In this document: positions 62,051 to 64,000 of the stretch, piece by piece
Position numbering within the stretch: position 1 is the stretch's first letter
Layout: each line of letters begins with the position of its first letter
NCBI GenBank assembly: GCA_965279205.1
Contig: OZ257144.1
Location: 2,976,001-3,040,000 of the forward strand
Direction of reading: 5' to 3'
Source: UBA7672 sp965279205
GTDB taxonomy: Bacteria > Pseudomonadota > Alphaproteobacteria > Caulobacterales > Hyphomonadaceae
DNA: 64,000 nt
Made by a program: the position numbers and the translations under genes
The notes under the pieces: model-generated
What the model saw: only the letters and a program-made list of their open reading frames with translations
What the model was told of the DNA's origin: nothing
Database searches by the model: none

Positions 62051-62239
62051 GATCTGGGCTCCTTTCGAGTCCAGCGCAGGCAAATCCCCTCTTGCAGGCG
62101 CATGCAGACATAACGCCTGAGCACATGAACAGACCGTGGGACCGCCGTTCCCCTAGGTTCATGTTGGAGACCATCCCCCGTCCCGGACGGCATGCACACC
62201 CTCCCACCGCGACAACGGTGAGCGCCACATCCAACCGCT

Positions 62240-62351
62240 TGTCATCCCGGAAGGCGCGCAGCGGCTGTCCGGGAACCATTCTGCAACATGCGGACAAGCG
62301 GATGGATGGATCCCAGCCCTCCGCGACTGCGTCGCTGCGGACGGGATGACA
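62240..62351. repeat. Dispersed double-hairpin repeat, copy 4
   Basis: Begins TGTCATCCCGG (62240-62250), ends ACGGGATGACA (62341-62351). Best conserved against copy 3 (TGCGGACAAGCGGATG, CGACTGCGTCGCTGCGG). It occupies most of the 360-bp gap between the RcnB-like gene and the TonB-C gene; no other feature is seen there. Confidence 0.8.
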
Positions 62352-62410
62352 AGTCGAGGGTCTGTCCGCATCAGCGGCCACAGACGCTTCTACCCAAAAA
62401 TGATCCCGCT

Positions 62411-64000
62411 CTAGTTAAGCTGCCACTTCTGGCTCAGCTCATAGTCGCACACGCTTGTCGGCTGGCCGTCACGCGTCGCCGGAGCGAAGCGAATGCCCGC
62501 TGCCCAGTCACGTGTCGCCTTGTCGAGGCGGCGATAGCCGCTGCCCTTCTTGGTATCGAGGCTCGTCACCCGCCCCGTGTTGTCGATACAGAGCTTCAGG
62601 ATGACCGTGCCCTGCTCGTCATCCTGCTGCGACGCCTTGGGATAGACCGGCATGGATGTGTCCAGCCGATACGGCGCCGTCGGCGGCAGAGGTATGCGGG
62701 TCGGCGTGGGCGCTGCAATGATCGGCGCCGGCGCCGGCGCCGCAGTCACCGGCGCGGGACTGACGGTCGGAACGGGTGGTCGCGTATCGGTTGCTCTTTG
62801 CTGCGGAGGCGTCTCGCTGGTCGTGAGGTCGGCGCGGATGAATCCAACGGTCCGGTCGACCAGCCGCACCTGATACCAGTAGCCGTCCGACTGCGACGCG
62901 AGCCCCACGACATCAAGGCTTTCGCCGATCGGGATCATCGACAGCACGGCAACATCCGGCGCGGCGAACGGTTTTTCGCGCAGGCCCGACCCCCTGGCGC
63001 TGACGCGTATTGGTGCGGGCGGCGAATAGGACGTCACCTGGAAATAACGCGCAGGATTCGGCGGCGGCGCCGGCGAGGCGCCTGCCTGCTGCGATCCGGT
63101 CCAGGGTTGCGATGTTTCAATCTCTACCGGATCGGGCGGCGGCGGCGCCTGCGCATACTGCGCCGGGGCAACCGGCTCCACCGTCGGCCCCGACGTGCGC
63201 TGGAAATTCGAGGCGCCATTGCCCATCGCAGCAATGTTGCGGATGGACGGAAGCGTGTCGTTTGCCTTCGTCGTGTCGGGAGCCAGGCCCCAGCCGATCT
63301 GCACATCGCTGGCCCCGGAATCCGAGAAGTACTTCTGCCAGAATTTCCGGTGATCCTCGTTCTGCGTCGTCTTCAGCGAATTCCTGACAACGTAGTGCAC
63401 GCGCACGGCCATGCTGGAGAGGTCCTGCGCCGACATCGCGCCGTTCTGGCCGTCGAACGCGAACTTGTAGCCCTTCGGCGGATAGTGCGAGACGCCGCCG
63501 GGCACGTACTGCGCCATGTCGGAGATCAGCACGAGCCGCCGCTGGATCCGGGGAGAACCAAAGCTGACTGACGACGCGAGCTTGTCGATCGTCTCCATGA
63601 TCGGCGACGTCTCCGCCGGCGGCACGGTCTTCAGCGCCTCAACCGTCTTCGCCAGTTCGTTGCCGACGAGACGCTGGAATCGCTCGGCGACCTGCCGGGG
63701 ATTCTGCGTCTTCCAGTCAGCCTCGGAACCGGCCTGGATCCGGCACTTCGAAAATGTCGGCAGCTTGCGCTCTTCTTCGGCCGGAGCCGCAGTAGATGTC
63801 GCCACTGCGGGTGTCGCCGGCGCCGCGCCTGCGTTGAGGTCTTCCAGCGACGAGAGACCCACGACGGAGAAGCGGGCATAGGTATCAAGCCTCAGATACT
63901 CCTGAAGGATCAGCGTGCGCACATAGTCGAGCTGTTCTCCGGACAAGGCATCGCTCTGATCGATCAGGACGATGGTGTGCACATCCGGAACGGTCTGGCC
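62411..64000 (-). CDS. vWA-like / SH3b / TonB-C multidomain protein, 5' end beyond the window
   Basis: At least 530 residues; the frame stays open to the right edge, so the true start lies outside. N-terminal region with VHTIVLIDQSDALSGEQLDYV and a Rossmann-like LVLISDMAQYVP, suggesting a vWA-type fold (DQSDALS resembling DxSxS). A Pro/Ala linker follows, then an SH3b domain (VSARGSGLREKPFAAPDVAVL, then GYWYQVRLVDRTVGFI). A second Pro-rich linker leads to a TonB C-terminal domain (MPVYPKASQQDDEQGTVILKL to the end). Probably an envelope protein; the combination is unusual and the function is unknown. Confidence 0.72.
   Translation of the reverse strand, partial: GQTVPDVHTIVLIDQSDALSGEQLDYVRTLILQEYLRLDTYARFSVVGLSSLEDLNAGAAPATPAVATSTAAPAEEERKLPTFSKCRIQAGSEADWKTQNPRQVAERFQRLVGNELAKTVEALKTVPPAETSPIMETIDKLASSVSFGSPRIQRRLVLISDMAQYVPGGVSHYPPKGYKFAFDGQNGAMSAQDLSSMAVRVHYVVRNSLKTTQNEDHRKFWQKYFSDSGASDVQIGWGLAPDTTKANDTLPSIRNIAAMGNGASNFQRTSGPTVEPVAPAQYAQAPPPPDPVEIETSQPWTGSQQAGASPAPPPNPARYFQVTSYSPPAPIRVSARGSGLREKPFAAPDVAVLSMIPIGESLDVVGLASQSDGYWYQVRLVDRTVGFIRADLTTSETPPQQRATDTRPPVPTVSPAPVTAAPAPAPIIAAPTPTRIPLPPTAPYRLDTSMPVYPKASQQDDEQGTVILKLCIDNTGRVTSLDTKKGSGYRRLDKATRDWAAGIRFAPATRDGQPTSVCDYELSQKWQLN

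Overview
The window reads as chromosomal DNA of an alphaproteobacterium, most likely Caulobacterales (Hyphomonadaceae-like). This placement is inference from several signs: a PleC/DivJ-class (PdhS-like) histidine kinase gene whose promoter carries a full TTAA-N7-TTAA CtrA-type box and two GANTC sites, an RcGTA-type gene transfer agent (GTA) cluster, a PepSY/two-component/cytochrome c maturation/degP/glnE neighbourhood, and high-GC codon use. I saw no rRNA, tRNA, CRISPR array, transposase or integrase.

Layout. 1-8.1 kb: the end of an arginine succinyltransferase operon (astA-astD, astD cut by the left edge), a Yip1-type membrane protein, a DHA2 multidrug exporter with two dyad operators, a GT-C membrane protein and a secreted Hcp-like protein. 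8.1-15.7 kb: an unknown protein, aminopeptidase N, then a signalling block (EAL protein, receiver protein, PdhS-like kinase) with CtrA-type sites. 15.7-31.3 kb, all minus strand: an ECF sigma trio; then PepSY protein, response regulator, kinase, ccmI-ccmE-ccmF-ccmH, and after a gap degP, response regulator, kinase, glnE; and a DnaJ-family protein. CcmG is not in its usual place.

31.4-54 kb: an RcGTA-like structural cluster, all on the minus strand and in canonical order (portal g3, g3.5, protease g4, capsid g5, g6, g8, tail g9-g15). It is broken at four points by unrelated genes: a DUF262 (GmrSD-N-like) gene between portal and g3.5; a secreted protein with its own terminator between protease and capsid; a metabolic block (VOC, SDR, secreted protein, TrmO, two SnoaL proteins) between capsid and g6; and a 6-kb block (ArsR with three SRPBCC proteins, Kef-type antiporter, membrane protein, OPT transporter) between g8 and g9. 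Terminase (g2) and head-closure (g7) genes are not seen. Every GTA gene present is open and keeps plausible catalytic residues, so this looks like a dispersed but not obviously decayed particle locus.

54-64 kb: small hypothetical genes, VOC proteins, a lipoprotein hydrolase, a GST, lspA, small membrane proteins, an RcnB-like secreted protein and the 3' part of a large protein ending in SH3b and TonB-C-like domains. This part is rich in repeats: four copies of a roughly 100-bp double-hairpin element beginning TGTCATCCCGG, a second inverted-repeat type (57741-57855), and 27 tandem copies of the heptamer TAGGCAG whose units supply the stop codons of both flanking convergent genes.
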